A stretch of DNA of 64,000 nt from Lutibacter sp. B2 (GCA_015686845.1 JADPRS010000010.1:32713-96712), one strand, 5' to 3'; counted from the stretch's first letter, positions 37,528-46,700 are shown. The notes: generated from the sequence alone by a model not told the origin. Program-made: numbers and translations.

Positions 37528-37983
37528 TTACAAAGCATTTTTATGCGTAATTTTTTTTATAATATCTATCATAGCATTTGTAGAAGAAATCTCATATTTT
37601 CCCCATATGATTTTATTCTCTAGTCCTAATATAGCTACTTCATTTAAAAAATCTTGTTCTAACTCTATTAAATTATTCTGCTTTAATATTTTTGCTACAT
37701 CTTCACACATTGTTCCCTTAGGAATATTAATTATTACGCTCACTTCTTTTTTGTCAGAATGTTCTTTTGAATCAATTATTCCTGTTTTTTTAGCTTCTAG
37801 TTTGATCATGCTAACGTCTAATTTATCTTGCTCTTTTTTATATACTATATTGTTAACTACAGGTATTTTGTCCTTATTCGTATCAGAGGCAATTTTTTTC
37901 ATATACATTATATTAAATCCAGATGATATCATTAGTCCTATACCGATTCCCACAAAAATTACTATTATTGTATTTCTTTTCAA
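37528..37983 (-). CDS. Membrane-anchored protein with MltG/YceG-like N-terminal domain only
   Basis: A 151-residue protein with an N-terminal membrane segment (about 5-27), a charged linker, and a C-terminal stretch (about 86-147) resembling the LysM-like first domain of the lytic transglycosylase MltG: IPKGTMCEDVAKILKQNNLI, then GKYEISSTNAMIDIIKKIT. The catalytic domain of MltG, with its E-x-x-x-x motif region, is absent, so it is not an active transglycosylase. Such truncated proteins occur in clostridia. The start is TTG (37981-37983) behind AGAGGTGATGG. It is the last gene of the fla/che transcription unit. Function unknown; a peptidoglycan-linked role is a guess. Confidence 0.7.
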   Translation of the reverse strand: MKRNTIIVIFVGIGIGLMISSGFNIMYMKKIASDTNKDKIPVVNNIVYKKEQDKLDVSMIKLEAKKTGIIDSKEHSDKKEVSVIINIPKGTMCEDVAKILKQNNLIELEQDFLNEVAILGLENKIIWGKYEISSTNAMIDIIKKITHKNAL

Positions 37984-37987
37984 ACCA

Positions 37988-38473
37988 TCACCTCTTTTTC
38001 ATATCACATATTAATTGAATTTCTCTAATACCCTTTTTTTTACTTTTTGCAATATCTGCTACAGAATATCCCTCTTTGTATAGAGTTAATATTTCATTGA
38101 TCTCTCTATCTTTTTCATCCAAATATATTTTAACATCTTCTTTCACTTCATCATAATCAACTTTTTTATCATCTTTATTTTTATATTCTAAATCCACTTG
38201 TAAGTTTAAATATTCTATCTTTTCATCAATTAACTTTATCGTATCCTCCATATATTCGAATTTATGGTTTAAATTATTCATTACATTTTCACCTATATTA
38301 TTTAATTCTTCACCAATTTCTTTTGCTGCCTTCATATTATTTAATAATTTTTCGTTTTCAGACTCAATCATATGTAAATTTATTGTTTCATCAAAGTTTT
38401 CATCTTTTTTCAGCATAAAGAAACTTATTGTTACTATTATTATTCCTATAAAAAAAAATACATAATTAATCAT
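37988..38473 (-). CDS. SwrB-like membrane-anchored coiled-coil protein (DUF6115-like)
   Basis: 161 residues: one N-terminal membrane segment (about 3-20), a long charged coiled-coil region (about 25-130) and a small C-terminal helix-turn-helix-like tail (LTLYKEGYSVADIAKSKKKG, then REIQLICDMKKR). This architecture, and the place between sigD and rpsB, match SwrB of B. subtilis, which promotes flagellar type III export activation. Direct sequence identity cannot be judged by eye. The ATG follows TTAGGAG; the next gene starts four bases after its end. Confidence 0.6.
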   Translation of the reverse strand: MINYVFFFIGIIIVTISFFMLKKDENFDETINLHMIESENEKLLNNMKAAKEIGEELNNIGENVMNNLNHKFEYMEDTIKLIDEKIEYLNLQVDLEYKNKDDKKVDYDEVKEDVKIYLDEKDREINEILTLYKEGYSVADIAKSKKKGIREIQLICDMKKR

Positions 38474-38490
38474 GTTTTCTCCTAATACAT

Positions 38491-38817
38491 TTATATTTTT
38501 ATATCAATTTTATTTCCAACCGAATTAATTGTTCTTTCTAATTTTGTTTTATGACCGTCTACACCTTCATACTCATTTTCTTTCTTACTTTTGTTGTTTT
38601 TATGTTTATTTTTTTTTCTTTGGTCATCTCTTATATGGGCTTCATCTTTATTTTCAGATTTATTCACTTTCTTTAATTCATGATCTACATTCTTTTTATC
38701 ATTTTCTATTATTTGGTCATATTCTGTCTTAACCTTATAATTTTGCATTTGTTTTTCCTGAGATAATTGTTGCGTTTTCGAAACAAGCATTTGAAAATCT
38801 ACAGGCCTGATAGACAA
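38491..38817 (-). CDS. Uncharacterised lysine-rich protein of the fla/che operon
   Basis: A 108-residue, very hydrophilic protein with a conserved-looking start MSIRPVDFQMLVSKTQQLSQ and a highly charged, probably disordered C-terminal half rich in Lys, Asn and Asp. No signal peptide or membrane segment. Proteins beginning MSIRPVD(F/Y)Q occur at this place in clostridial flagellar operons, as far as I recall; no function is known to me. The start is TTG (38815-38817), seven bases after GGAGGTG. It lies between the DUF342 gene and the SwrB-like gene. Confidence 0.6.
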   Translation of the reverse strand: MSIRPVDFQMLVSKTQQLSQEKQMQNYKVKTEYDQIIENDKKNVDHELKKVNKSENKDEAHIRDDQRKKNKHKNNKSKKENEYEGVDGHKTKLERTINSVGNKIDIKI

Positions 38818-38837
38818 TTATATCCACCTCCATCTTT

Positions 38838-40208
38838 TTATGAATTAGGTACGATTTTAATCTCCTCATTCTCTTTTAAAATTGTCACACCATAATTTTC
38901 ATCTCTATTGTAGAATATCATGTCTCCAATGCTTATTTTAACCCCAGGATATATGGTAGAAGAAGCACTTACTTTTCCCTCTTTTGACTTTTCAAATATC
39001 GCATTTAATATACTTATCTCTTTATTTATTGTTTCTCTTTTCTCATTTAAATATTGTTCCGTACTAATAGATTTTTTAAGCATCTCTTTTTTCTTTTCCG
39101 TAAATAAAGGCGTGCCTTTTATCTGCGACAGCACTTTAATTACTTTCAAAATATTTTCTAAATTCTTATTAATCTCTTTCAGATCTTTTTTCAGCAAATT
39201 ATTTTTATCCCTATTTACTGGATCAATTCCTACTTTAATTGTTGTTGTCGTCTCCATAACAGAACCAATAATATTTGCTTTTAAATCTTTCGTTGCACGT
39301 GCTTCTCCTCCAACAATCAATCCTTTTTGACCTTCAATAACAATAGATCCATTTGCTTCTAAATTGGAATGCATTACAACATCTGCATAAATATCACCAT
39401 CTGCTTTTATATAACAATTTTCTACATACTTAACAACAATATTTTGTCTACTAACTAGTTTTCCTACACTTTTTCCATGAATTCCTTTATGCAATTTAAT
39501 ATCTCCCGTTGCAAAAATATTTGCACTTCCTACAATACCATAAACTTCAACATCTCCATCTGCTTCAATCATAAATCCACTTTTTATATCTCCTCTTACG
39601 ATGACATTTCCATTAAAATGTACATTTCCAACAGAAGTATCTAAATCCCCATTTATTTCATATACGTTAGATATACTAACTTTACCATCCTTTAAAACAA
39701 CTTGTCCATCAGCATCTGCAATTAATTTAAGTCCACATGCACTTTCCACTATATTTTTACCTTTTTTGAAACATACTTTTTTTCCAAATTTTTGTTTTAC
39801 TTCTTTTCCCCTAATATTCATTCCTGCGTCTCCCTCAGTTGCAGGAATTTTCTCTGCAATATAGGCTCCTTTATCTACACATTTTATACTGTTTAATTCT
39901 TTGAAATCTATCGTTCCATCTTTTCTAATTTGACGCATATGGTTTTGTTCTACATCAAAACAATATATTACTTCTCCATCTTTTCCATTTTCAGGTAGTT
40001 TTCCTTTTGCAATTATTCTTTTCTCACAATCTCTACCTTCTAAAATTATTTCATCAATCACCTGATCATCTAATCCATATATGACGTTATTTTTTTCTAA
40101 TATTTCATCTATATCAGCTCTACTTAGTTTTGTTTCTTCTTGCATTTCAACTGATATGTAAGCCTCCATCTCATCCTTTGATATCTCGAGTTTCAATATA
40201 TTCTCCAC
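38838..40208 (-). CDS. DUF342 (FapA-type) polymer-forming protein
   Basis: A 456-residue protein of the DUF342/FapA family: an N-terminal alpha/beta part, a central right-handed parallel beta-helix with repeated short turns (IVRGDIKSGFMIEADGDVEV, ATGDIKLHKGI, VVKYVENCYIKADGDIYADV) and a C-terminal coiled coil (about 330-400). The family is linked to polar assemblies; in Vibrio, FapA regulates HubP-type polar functions. The start is GTG (40206-40208), seven bases after AGGGGG. It follows sigD directly, which points to a motility or polar-organisation role, but none is proven in Firmicutes. Confidence 0.85.
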   Translation of the reverse strand: MENILKLEISKDEMEAYISVEMQEETKLSRADIDEILEKNNVIYGLDDQVIDEIILEGRDCEKRIIAKGKLPENGKDGEVIYCFDVEQNHMRQIRKDGTIDFKELNSIKCVDKGAYIAEKIPATEGDAGMNIRGKEVKQKFGKKVCFKKGKNIVESACGLKLIADADGQVVLKDGKVSISNVYEINGDLDTSVGNVHFNGNVIVRGDIKSGFMIEADGDVEVYGIVGSANIFATGDIKLHKGIHGKSVGKLVSRQNIVVKYVENCYIKADGDIYADVVMHSNLEANGSIVIEGQKGLIVGGEARATKDLKANIIGSVMETTTTIKVGIDPVNRDKNNLLKKDLKEINKNLENILKVIKVLSQIKGTPLFTEKKKEMLKKSISTEQYLNEKRETINKEISILNAIFEKSKEGKVSASSTIYPGVKISIGDMIFYNRDENYGVTILKENEEIKIVPNS

Positions 40209-40232
40209 TCACAAGCCCCCTTGTTGTCTTTG

Positions 40233-40964
40233 CTATATATCACTTAATTTACTTTTTAATTTCATAATTGCTTTCGTATGAATCTGTGATATTCTAGATT
40301 CTGATATATTTAAAATATTAGATATTTCCTTATAAGTTAATTCTGAATAATAGTATAAACGAATAATTTTTTGTTCCCTTTCTGATAAAGCATCTAATCC
40401 CTTAATCAGACTATTTTTCACTTCTTCTCGTTGAATACATTCTTCTGGATTATAGTCTATATCATCTGATACAATGGAAAAATTTGCGTTAGACATGATC
40501 TTTTCTTCTAGTGAAACAATAGATAAAGAGCTTATTTCTGCAAAAATATCATTTAATTCTCCTAATGATATTTTTAAATATTCTGCCACTTCTCCATCTT
40601 CTGGATTTCTTCCTAATTTATTTTCTAAAGCAATATATGCCTTTTCTATATTCTTATGTTTCTGCCTAATAGATCTAGGAATCCAATCTAAAGACCTAAG
40701 TTGATCAATAATTGCTCCTCGAATTCTTATATATGCATATGTCTCAAATTTTACATTCTTTAAAGGATCATATTTGTCTATAGCATCTAATAGTCCAAAT
40801 ATTCCATAACTAACTAAATCTTCATATTCAACATTTTTTCCATAATTATTATATAGTCTTCCAGCAATATTTTTAACCAAATCAATATGTTCTACAATCA
40901 GCTGGTCTTTAATATTTTTATCACGTGTTTTTGTATATTGGCACCATAAATCTATATTTGACAT
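40233..40964 (-). CDS. sigD: Flagellar sigma factor SigD (FliA, sigma-28)
   Basis: SigD directs RNA polymerase to late flagellar, chemotaxis and autolysin genes and is held by the anti-sigma factor FlgM. The 243 residues contain region 2 (YEDLVSYGIFGLLDAIDKYD, FETYAYIRIRGAIIDQLRSL), region 3 and region 4 helix-turn-helix (LTYKEISNILNISESRISQI). The IRGAIIDQLRSLDWIPRS stretch is typical of the SigD/WhiG group. An ATG further up precedes the AAGGGAGGG ribosome site, so the ATG at 40962-40964 is used. It is located, as in B. subtilis, after cheD. Confidence 0.95.
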   Translation of the reverse strand: MSNIDLWCQYTKTRDKNIKDQLIVEHIDLVKNIAGRLYNNYGKNVEYEDLVSYGIFGLLDAIDKYDPLKNVKFETYAYIRIRGAIIDQLRSLDWIPRSIRQKHKNIEKAYIALENKLGRNPEDGEVAEYLKISLGELNDIFAEISSLSIVSLEEKIMSNANFSIVSDDIDYNPEECIQREEVKNSLIKGLDALSEREQKIIRLYYYSELTYKEISNILNISESRISQIHTKAIMKLKSKLSDI

Positions 40965-40993
40965 TCTTATCCCTCCCTTAGACATGTACAACT

Positions 40994-41326
40994 TTACTCT
41001 TTACTCTCAGACTCTTTAATTATATGTTCAAGTTGTAAGTCTAAGGGTGTAAAATCATCTTCAACATTATTAGAATTGCCTGATGTATTGATTTCATCTT
41101 CTACTGGTAAGTTTTTATGATTTAACGCCCCTAACTCTAAGTTTTTTTCTTTTGTTTCTAAAATATAATTTATAAGAAAACGTGAGGACACAAATAATAT
41201 AAAAAAACAGAATATACTCCTTTTAAAAAAAGTGAAAAAGGTAATATTATTTATTGCAGCTACAATTGTACTTATTCCAATTGAAATAAAGAGTAAAATA
41301 TATGGTATAGACTGTAAAATTTTCAT
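40994..41326 (-). CDS. Small two-helix membrane protein between cheD and sigD
   Basis: A 110-residue protein with two predicted membrane segments (about 5-25 and 31-52) followed by an acidic cytoplasmic tail (about 58-110). I recognise no domain. It is co-transcribed with cheD and sigD (gaps of 15 and about 29 bases). B. subtilis has no gene between cheD and sigD. The ATG follows TTGGAG. Function unknown; a role in motility is inferred from position only. Confidence 0.6.
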   Translation of the reverse strand: MKILQSIPYILLFISIGISTIVAAINNITFFTFFKRSIFCFFILFVSSRFLINYILETKEKNLELGALNHKNLPVEDEINTSGNSNNVEDDFTPLDLQLEHIIKESESKE

Positions 41327-41341
41327 TAACTATAACTCCAA

Positions 41342-41827
41342 TCAGATTTCTTTTATTCCTTGACCTATTGTTTTAATAAGCATTTTACCTGTATCTGTAT
41401 ATAGTTCAATCGTTCTTCCAAAATTGCCCCCTGTATCTTCTGCAACAATAGGAATATGTAACTCTCTTAAAACCTCTTTTGTAGCAATTACATTTCTTTC
41501 TCCAATTTTCATAATATCATTTCTATTAGAAAATGCAAACATTTGTGCCCCTCCAGCTAACTTGCTCACTAATCTTGCACGACTTGCTCCTAACTTTAAA
41601 ATATCATCTAATAATAATCTTACCGCCGTATCTGAAAATTTAGCAAGATTAGAATTATTTCTTATAGATTTGCTTGAAGGTAGCATAATATGAGCAAGGC
41701 CACCTATTTTTTTTAAGGGATCATATAATGTGATCCCTACACATGAACCTAATCCTAATGTTGTTAAAATCCCTGATTCTTTCATTACATTCAAATCTGC
41801 CATTCCCACTTTAATAATTTTAGCCAT
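41342..41827 (-). CDS. cheD: Chemoreceptor glutamine deamidase CheD
   Basis: CheD deamidates glutamines of methyl-accepting chemoreceptors and, in B. subtilis, binds CheC to stimulate it. The catalytic Cys and neighbouring Thr lie in TTLGLGSCVGI (about 23-33), the His in IGGLAHIMLP. The 161 residues are typical. Its ATG overlaps the cheC stop codon by one base (TAATG), so translation is coupled and roughly equal amounts are expected. Confidence 0.96.
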   Translation of the reverse strand: MAKIIKVGMADLNVMKESGILTTLGLGSCVGITLYDPLKKIGGLAHIMLPSSKSIRNNSNLAKFSDTAVRLLLDDILKLGASRARLVSKLAGGAQMFAFSNRNDIMKIGERNVIATKEVLRELHIPIVAEDTGGNFGRTIELYTDTGKMLIKTIGQGIKEI

Positions 41828-42444
41828 TATTCTAAGACTCCTAAACTTTTAAGTAATACTTCGTAAGAACCTGCATCTGGTACAAGAAAGAAAAAACCTT
41901 TAATATCATCTGCCCCTGCGTTAAATTCAGTTTCTACTAATAAAACTTTATCTCCCACCTTCCCATATTGAATAATCGGAACACTCAGTATGGCTCCTGC
42001 CATATCTGTTGTTAATGAAGGAACGGATATTTTCATATTTAATCCTGTAAGTGCAGTAAGAGAAGAAATATATGCACCAGATAATATATTTCCTATTTCT
42101 TTCAGTGCAGACCGATCTATTTCATCTAATGTTTCACTGTTATCTTCTCTAGCCATTAATAAATTTGCTAGCATTTTAGAAGATTTCCCAGTCAATAAAA
42201 ACATAATATTGCCTGTTATGTCTCCATCTACATCTAAACATATCCCACAAACTGGAATTTCTTCTCCTCCAAGCAATTTGGTAACTTCCTTAAATTCTAA
42301 AATTTCAACTTTTGGTACACTCATATCAATCTTTTTATTTAACATCATTGCCAAAGCTGTGGTTGCATTTCCTGCCCCTATATTTCCGATTTCCTTTAAG
42401 ACATCAATTTGCATGCTATTCATTTGTTCTATCGATAATGACAT
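41827..42444 (-). CDS. cheC: CheY-P phosphatase CheC
   Basis: CheC dephosphorylates CheY-P and forms the CheC-CheD adaptation system. Both E-x2-N active sites are visible: DVLKEIGNIGAGNATTAL (about 14-31) and SALKEIGNILSGAY (about 112-125). The 205-residue length matches B. subtilis CheC. The ATG follows AGGGAG. It follows cheW by 14 bases. Confidence 0.96.
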   Translation of the reverse strand: MSLSIEQMNSMQIDVLKEIGNIGAGNATTALAMMLNKKIDMSVPKVEILEFKEVTKLLGGEEIPVCGICLDVDGDITGNIMFLLTGKSSKMLANLLMAREDNSETLDEIDRSALKEIGNILSGAYISSLTALTGLNMKISVPSLTTDMAGAILSVPIIQYGKVGDKVLLVETEFNAGADDIKGFFFLVPDAGSYEVLLKSLGVLE

Positions 42445-42458
42445 TTTTTCTCTCCCTA

Positions 42459-42911
42459 CTAAATTTCTTTATAAGTTTCTATTACTTTTTTAAGGTTCAG
42501 TAGAATAATAATCCTATCGTCATTTTTACCAATTGCTTCAATATAATTTTTATCCACACTATTATAAATATCCGGGGCATTTTCTATACTATCATCTTCT
42601 AATTTTAAAACTTCATAAGATGAATCTACTAATATTCCAGTTATAATTTCATCCTTAGATACAATAATAATTCTTGAATCTTCATCAATTTCCTTTCTCG
42701 ACAAATTAAGCCTTGTTCTCAAGTTAATAACTGGTATAATCTCGCCCCTTAGATTAATAACTCCTTCAACATGCTCTGGTGCCTGTGGAACTCTAGTAAT
42801 TTCTGTAACTCTTTCAATCGTCTGTACATTAAGAATATCAATACCATAATATTCTTTCTCTAATGTAAACAATACATATTGATGATCTAATAATATTAAA
42901 TTTTCATCCAT
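42459..42911 (-). CDS. cheW: Chemotaxis coupling protein CheW
   Basis: CheW joins CheA to chemoreceptors in the signalling array. The 150-residue protein shows YVLFTLEKEYYGIDILNVQ, RVPQAPEHVEGVINLRGEII with the conserved coupling motif, and a final ILLNLKKVI strand. The ATG follows AAGGAGAGG. It lies between cheA and cheC. Confidence 0.96.
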   Translation of the reverse strand: MDENLILLDHQYVLFTLEKEYYGIDILNVQTIERVTEITRVPQAPEHVEGVINLRGEIIPVINLRTRLNLSRKEIDEDSRIIIVSKDEIITGILVDSSYEVLKLEDDSIENAPDIYNSVDKNYIEAIGKNDDRIIILLNLKKVIETYKEI

Positions 42912-42938
42912 TAAGTTCCTCTCCTTTGTGTATTAAAT

Positions 42939-44966
42939 CTAGAATAGTGAGTTAATATCTACAATTAATGCAACTTGTCCATTACCTAAAATTGTAGCCC
43001 CTGCAATTACTTTAACTTCTGATAAAAATTTACCTAATGTTTTAATAACAATTTCCTGTTGTCCAATTAATCCATCTACAATAAATCCAGCACTTTTTTC
43101 TCCTTTTTTAGCTACTACCACAGTTAAATCTTCTTGTTCTTCTTTCTGCTGATTTACTTGCAAAATTTTATTCATTCTCAACAAAGGAAGCGTTGTATTT
43201 CTGTATAAAATAACTTCTTGTTCTTGTATTTTTCTTATTTCATTGGATTTTATAGTGATAATTTCTTTAATAGAATTTAAAGGAATTGCATATTTTTCAG
43301 TTCCTACATTCACTAAAAGAGCTTGTATAATTGCAAGTGTAAGTGGTAATCTTATAATAAATTTACTACCAACCCATCTACTAGTTTGAACTTCTACAAT
43401 TCCACCAAGTGATTCTATCTTCGTCTTTACAACATCTAAACCTACGCCTCTTCCTGAGATATCAGAAATCACTTCTGCTGTACTAAAACCAGATTTAAAT
43501 AAAAGCATTACAGCATCATTATCATCCATTGTATTTGCTTGTTCTTTTGTAATTAATTCATTTTTAATCGCTTTTGCTTTTACCCTTTCTATATCAATGC
43601 CTTCACCATCATCTTCTACCTCAATAACTACACTATTGCCATCTGGATAAGCAATTAATTTCACAGTACCCATTTCAGGTTTTCCGTGTTGTTCTCTTAT
43701 ATTAGGTTCTTCTATGCCATGATCTATTGAATTTCTTATTAAATGTATCAGCGGATCTCCAATTTCATCTATAACAGTTCTATCAACTTCTGTTTCTTCT
43801 CCTGACATTAATAATGAAATCTCTTTTCCTAAATCCTTAGAAAGATCCCTTATCATTCTTGGAAATCTATTAAAAACTCTTTCTATTGGAACCATTCTTA
43901 CTTTCATAACAGCATCATGTAAACTGGTTGTAATTCTTTCTAAGTATTCAATAGCTTCATTCATATTTTGTTTTTTCCCTGATTCATCAATTTCTTCAAG
44001 CCTAGATCTGGTTATAATTAACTCACTTACTAAATTCATCAAGTTATCCAATCGATCAATATCAACTCTTACAGTTTTTCCTAGCTTAGGTTTTTTTTGA
44101 GTTTGTGTGTCCTTTTTTTCATCTTCTTTTTTTGCATCTATTTCTATATTATTAGTATCTTCTTTTTGCTGAATTTCCTCAATCGCCTCTGGGGAATTAG
44201 TAATTTCTTTTTCTTCAATGTTACTTATACTTACTTTTTCTATTTCTGAGATATTCATCAATTTATTTTTTATAATTTCTTTATCGATCTTTGATAAAAT
44301 AATCAGCTCAAATATAGTATCAAATTTTTCATCCTCTATATCTTCTACTGGTGGATTTGATTTTATAATTTCAGAATCTTGTTCTATCATATTAAATACG
44401 ATAAATGCTCTAGCAGCTTTAAGCATACAACCTGAATTTAATTCAACTCTAACTCTATATGCAGCATATCCTTGTTGTATAGATTTAAGAATAATATTTT
44501 TAGAAAATTCTTCAACCTTAATATCAATTTCTTCATCAGCTACAACGATATCTTTAATTTCATCCTTGCAAAGGTCTACATCTTCCACGATGATCACTTT
44601 ATGTAATTTATCTATTAAATGTTGTGAATCTTGTTCTCCCTCTTGACCCGTATTAACAATTGTATCAATATATGCTTCTAATATATCTAAACATTCAAAT
44701 AAAATATCTATAATTTTTTCAGACATTAAAATTTCTTTACTTCTTAATGATTGCAATACATTTTCCATCTCATGTGTAAGCTTTGCTACCTTATGAAACC
44801 CCATAGTAGCAGACATACCTTTTAATGTATGTGCAATTCTAAAAATTTCATGTATCAAATCCATATTTTGCTGATCATTTTCAAGTTGTAAAAGGTTTTG
44901 ATTCATATTTTGAAGATTTTCTTTAGACTCTTCTATGAAAATTTCTAAATATTGATTAACATCCAT
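42939..44966 (-). CDS. cheA: Chemotaxis histidine kinase CheA
   Basis: CheA phosphorylates CheY and CheB in response to receptors. The 675 residues contain an N-terminal Hpt domain with phospho-accepting His46 (RIAHTLKGMSA), a P2 response-regulator docking region, a linker rich in Glu and Lys (about 255-290), the P3 dimerisation helices, the P4 ATPase (HLIRNSIDHGIE; VEDDGEGID; SDISGRGVGLDVVK) and the P5 CheW-like domain. The ATG follows TTGGAGGTA. It sits between cheB and cheW as in B. subtilis. Confidence 0.97.
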   Translation of the reverse strand: MDVNQYLEIFIEESKENLQNMNQNLLQLENDQQNMDLIHEIFRIAHTLKGMSATMGFHKVAKLTHEMENVLQSLRSKEILMSEKIIDILFECLDILEAYIDTIVNTGQEGEQDSQHLIDKLHKVIIVEDVDLCKDEIKDIVVADEEIDIKVEEFSKNIILKSIQQGYAAYRVRVELNSGCMLKAARAFIVFNMIEQDSEIIKSNPPVEDIEDEKFDTIFELIILSKIDKEIIKNKLMNISEIEKVSISNIEEKEITNSPEAIEEIQQKEDTNNIEIDAKKEDEKKDTQTQKKPKLGKTVRVDIDRLDNLMNLVSELIITRSRLEEIDESGKKQNMNEAIEYLERITTSLHDAVMKVRMVPIERVFNRFPRMIRDLSKDLGKEISLLMSGEETEVDRTVIDEIGDPLIHLIRNSIDHGIEEPNIREQHGKPEMGTVKLIAYPDGNSVVIEVEDDGEGIDIERVKAKAIKNELITKEQANTMDDNDAVMLLFKSGFSTAEVISDISGRGVGLDVVKTKIESLGGIVEVQTSRWVGSKFIIRLPLTLAIIQALLVNVGTEKYAIPLNSIKEIITIKSNEIRKIQEQEVILYRNTTLPLLRMNKILQVNQQKEEQEDLTVVVAKKGEKSAGFIVDGLIGQQEIVIKTLGKFLSEVKVIAGATILGNGQVALIVDINSLF

Positions 44967-44969
44967 ATT

Positions 44970-46034
44970 CTATACCTCCAATATTTTATTTATTTTTTTT
45001 GCAATCTCTTGAAGTGGTGTAATTTCATCAATACACCCTAAGTTGACAGCAGATTTTGGCATTCCATATACTACACAACTTTCTTCATCTTGTGCAATCG
45101 TATATCCCTTTTGCATTTTTATTTTTTTCATACCATCTGCTCCATCTGAACCCATACCCGTCATAATAACAGCTATCACATTATCTGTTGTACACTTGGC
45201 TAAAGAATCTAACATAGCATCTACAGATGGTCTATGTCCTGATACAGGATTTTCTTTTGTTAGGTTGATCACATATTTATTTTTATCCTTGTTCACCTTT
45301 AAATGATATCCTCCAGGAGCAATATACGCATATCCAGGCAATAAGATTTCATTGTTTTCTGCCTCTTTTACATTAATTTGAGATAAATTATTTAATCTTT
45401 CTGCTAATGATTTTGTAAACCCTGCTGGCATATGCTGTACAACTACAACACTAGCAGGTATATTTTTACTCAAATGAGGAATCACCTCTTGTAATGCCTT
45501 CGGTCCACCTGTAGAAGTACCGATTGCAACAATCTTGTTTATACAACTACTTCTGACCTTTAGCTCATTCGTTTTAGATGTTTCTCTTACAGTTCTATAC
45601 GCTGGAATTTTTTTTTCATCTATTCTATTTTTCCTAATTGTAACGTTAGCAGCGATACGCACTTTCTCTATAACTAGTTGTTTAATCTCTTCTTCATTCA
45701 TTTTAAAAATATTAGTCGGCTTTGTAATAAAATCTACTGCTCCTAATTCTAGTGCTTTAATGGTAGCCTCTGCGCCTTCTTTCGTTATACTACTAAGCAT
45801 AACTACTGGTAAAGGGCAATTATTCATAATCCATTTTAAAGTTTCTAGTCCATTCATTATTGGCATTTCTACATCCATTGTAACTACATCTGGCGAGAGT
45901 TGTTTTATTTTCTGGATTGCATCTTTTCCATTTCTAGCCGTTCCTACCACTTTTAATTCTTCATCTAAGTTAATCCAATCTGTAATTACCTTTCTCATAA
46001 AAGCAGAATCATCAACAACTAAAACTTTTTTCAT
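44970..46034 (-). CDS. cheB: Chemoreceptor methylesterase/deamidase CheB
   Basis: CheB removes methyl groups from receptors when phosphorylated. The receiver domain carries acidic Asp8-Asp9 and the phosphorylation site Asp54 (VTMDVEMP); the effector domain has the catalytic Ser174 (GTSTGGP), His201 (QHMPAGFT) and the Asp in GMGSDGADG. The 354 residues are typical. The gene starts directly after the PilZ gene's stop, and cheA follows three bases after its end. Confidence 0.97.
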   Translation of the reverse strand: MKKVLVVDDSAFMRKVITDWINLDEELKVVGTARNGKDAIQKIKQLSPDVVTMDVEMPIMNGLETLKWIMNNCPLPVVMLSSITKEGAEATIKALELGAVDFITKPTNIFKMNEEEIKQLVIEKVRIAANVTIRKNRIDEKKIPAYRTVRETSKTNELKVRSSCINKIVAIGTSTGGPKALQEVIPHLSKNIPASVVVVQHMPAGFTKSLAERLNNLSQINVKEAENNEILLPGYAYIAPGGYHLKVNKDKNKYVINLTKENPVSGHRPSVDAMLDSLAKCTTDNVIAVIMTGMGSDGADGMKKIKMQKGYTIAQDEESCVVYGMPKSAVNLGCIDEITPLQEIAKKINKILEV

Positions 46035-46700
46035 CTAAACCAGTCCTTTTTTTCTCATTTTTCTTTGATGTTCAAAAATATAAGATATAATTTCTTCTCT
46101 CATTTTTTCATCTATATCTTTAAAAGTAATTCCCAATTCAAACTTATAATCGAATTCTTGATATTTTACACACCTTAAAACAGCACCCCTAACACTAATA
46201 TTCTTTTCACCTGTTTTAAGCATTACTTCCACATTTTCTCCTATTTTTAGTGGCTCTTTTATTATTAAGCATAATCCTCCACCACTAATATCTTTTGTCA
46301 AACCTTGAATAGTTAGTTCTATATTTCCATGTTCATCTACTTTTTTGACTGCTGCATTTAGCATGGCTTCTAGTCTAAAAAAATTTCTCCGTTGAATCTT
46401 AAACATTTCTCCAGCTTTTTCGACTTTCATACAATATAACTCAGATTTTTTTACTCTTTCCAAAACTCGTACATCAAATCCATATACAGCAGAAGCTTTT
46501 TGGCTATACATAATACAAATCTTCTCACCCACTGTAATTGGAACCAACATCCCTTGAGAAGTTGGTACAGAAATCATAAAAATATCATCACTCATAATAT
46601 CTATTACTTGACTGATTAATTTAGGGCTATTAGTCCTCTTTTTTCCTTGCAGTTCTATCTCTATTTTTATTCCTATACTAGGCAAATTATTTTTCTCCAT
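46035..46700 (-). CDS. PilZ-domain flagellar brake protein (YcgR/MotI-like)
   Basis: A YcgR-type two-domain protein of 221 residues: an N-terminal PilZN-like barrel and a C-terminal PilZ domain with a complete c-di-GMP site, R105-x3-R109 (RRNFFR) and D137-x-S-x2-G (DISGGG). In Bacillus and E. coli such proteins bind c-di-GMP and act on the stator or rotor to slow flagella. It lies between flhG and cheB, where B. subtilis has no gene, and would add c-di-GMP control to this operon. The ATG follows TAGGAT. Confidence 0.92.
   Translation of the reverse strand: MEKNNLPSIGIKIEIELQGKKRTNSPKLISQVIDIMSDDIFMISVPTSQGMLVPITVGEKICIMYSQKASAVYGFDVRVLERVKKSELYCMKVEKAGEMFKIQRRNFFRLEAMLNAAVKKVDEHGNIELTIQGLTKDISGGGLCLIIKEPLKIGENVEVMLKTGEKNISVRGAVLRCVKYQEFDYKFELGITFKDIDEKMREEIISYIFEHQRKMRKKGLV

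Noticed and set aside
38920..39330. 136-codon plus-strand frame antisense to the DUF342 gene
   Set aside because: Hydrophobic shadow frame; the opposite strand codes for a recognisable family over the same interval.
41990..42493. 167-codon plus-strand frame antisense to cheC
   Set aside because: Antisense shadow of cheC, no ribosome site, no recognisable domain.
45535..46038. 167-codon plus-strand frame antisense to cheB
   Set aside because: Antisense shadow of cheB's receiver domain, with Ser/Ile/Phe-rich composition and no initiation signals.
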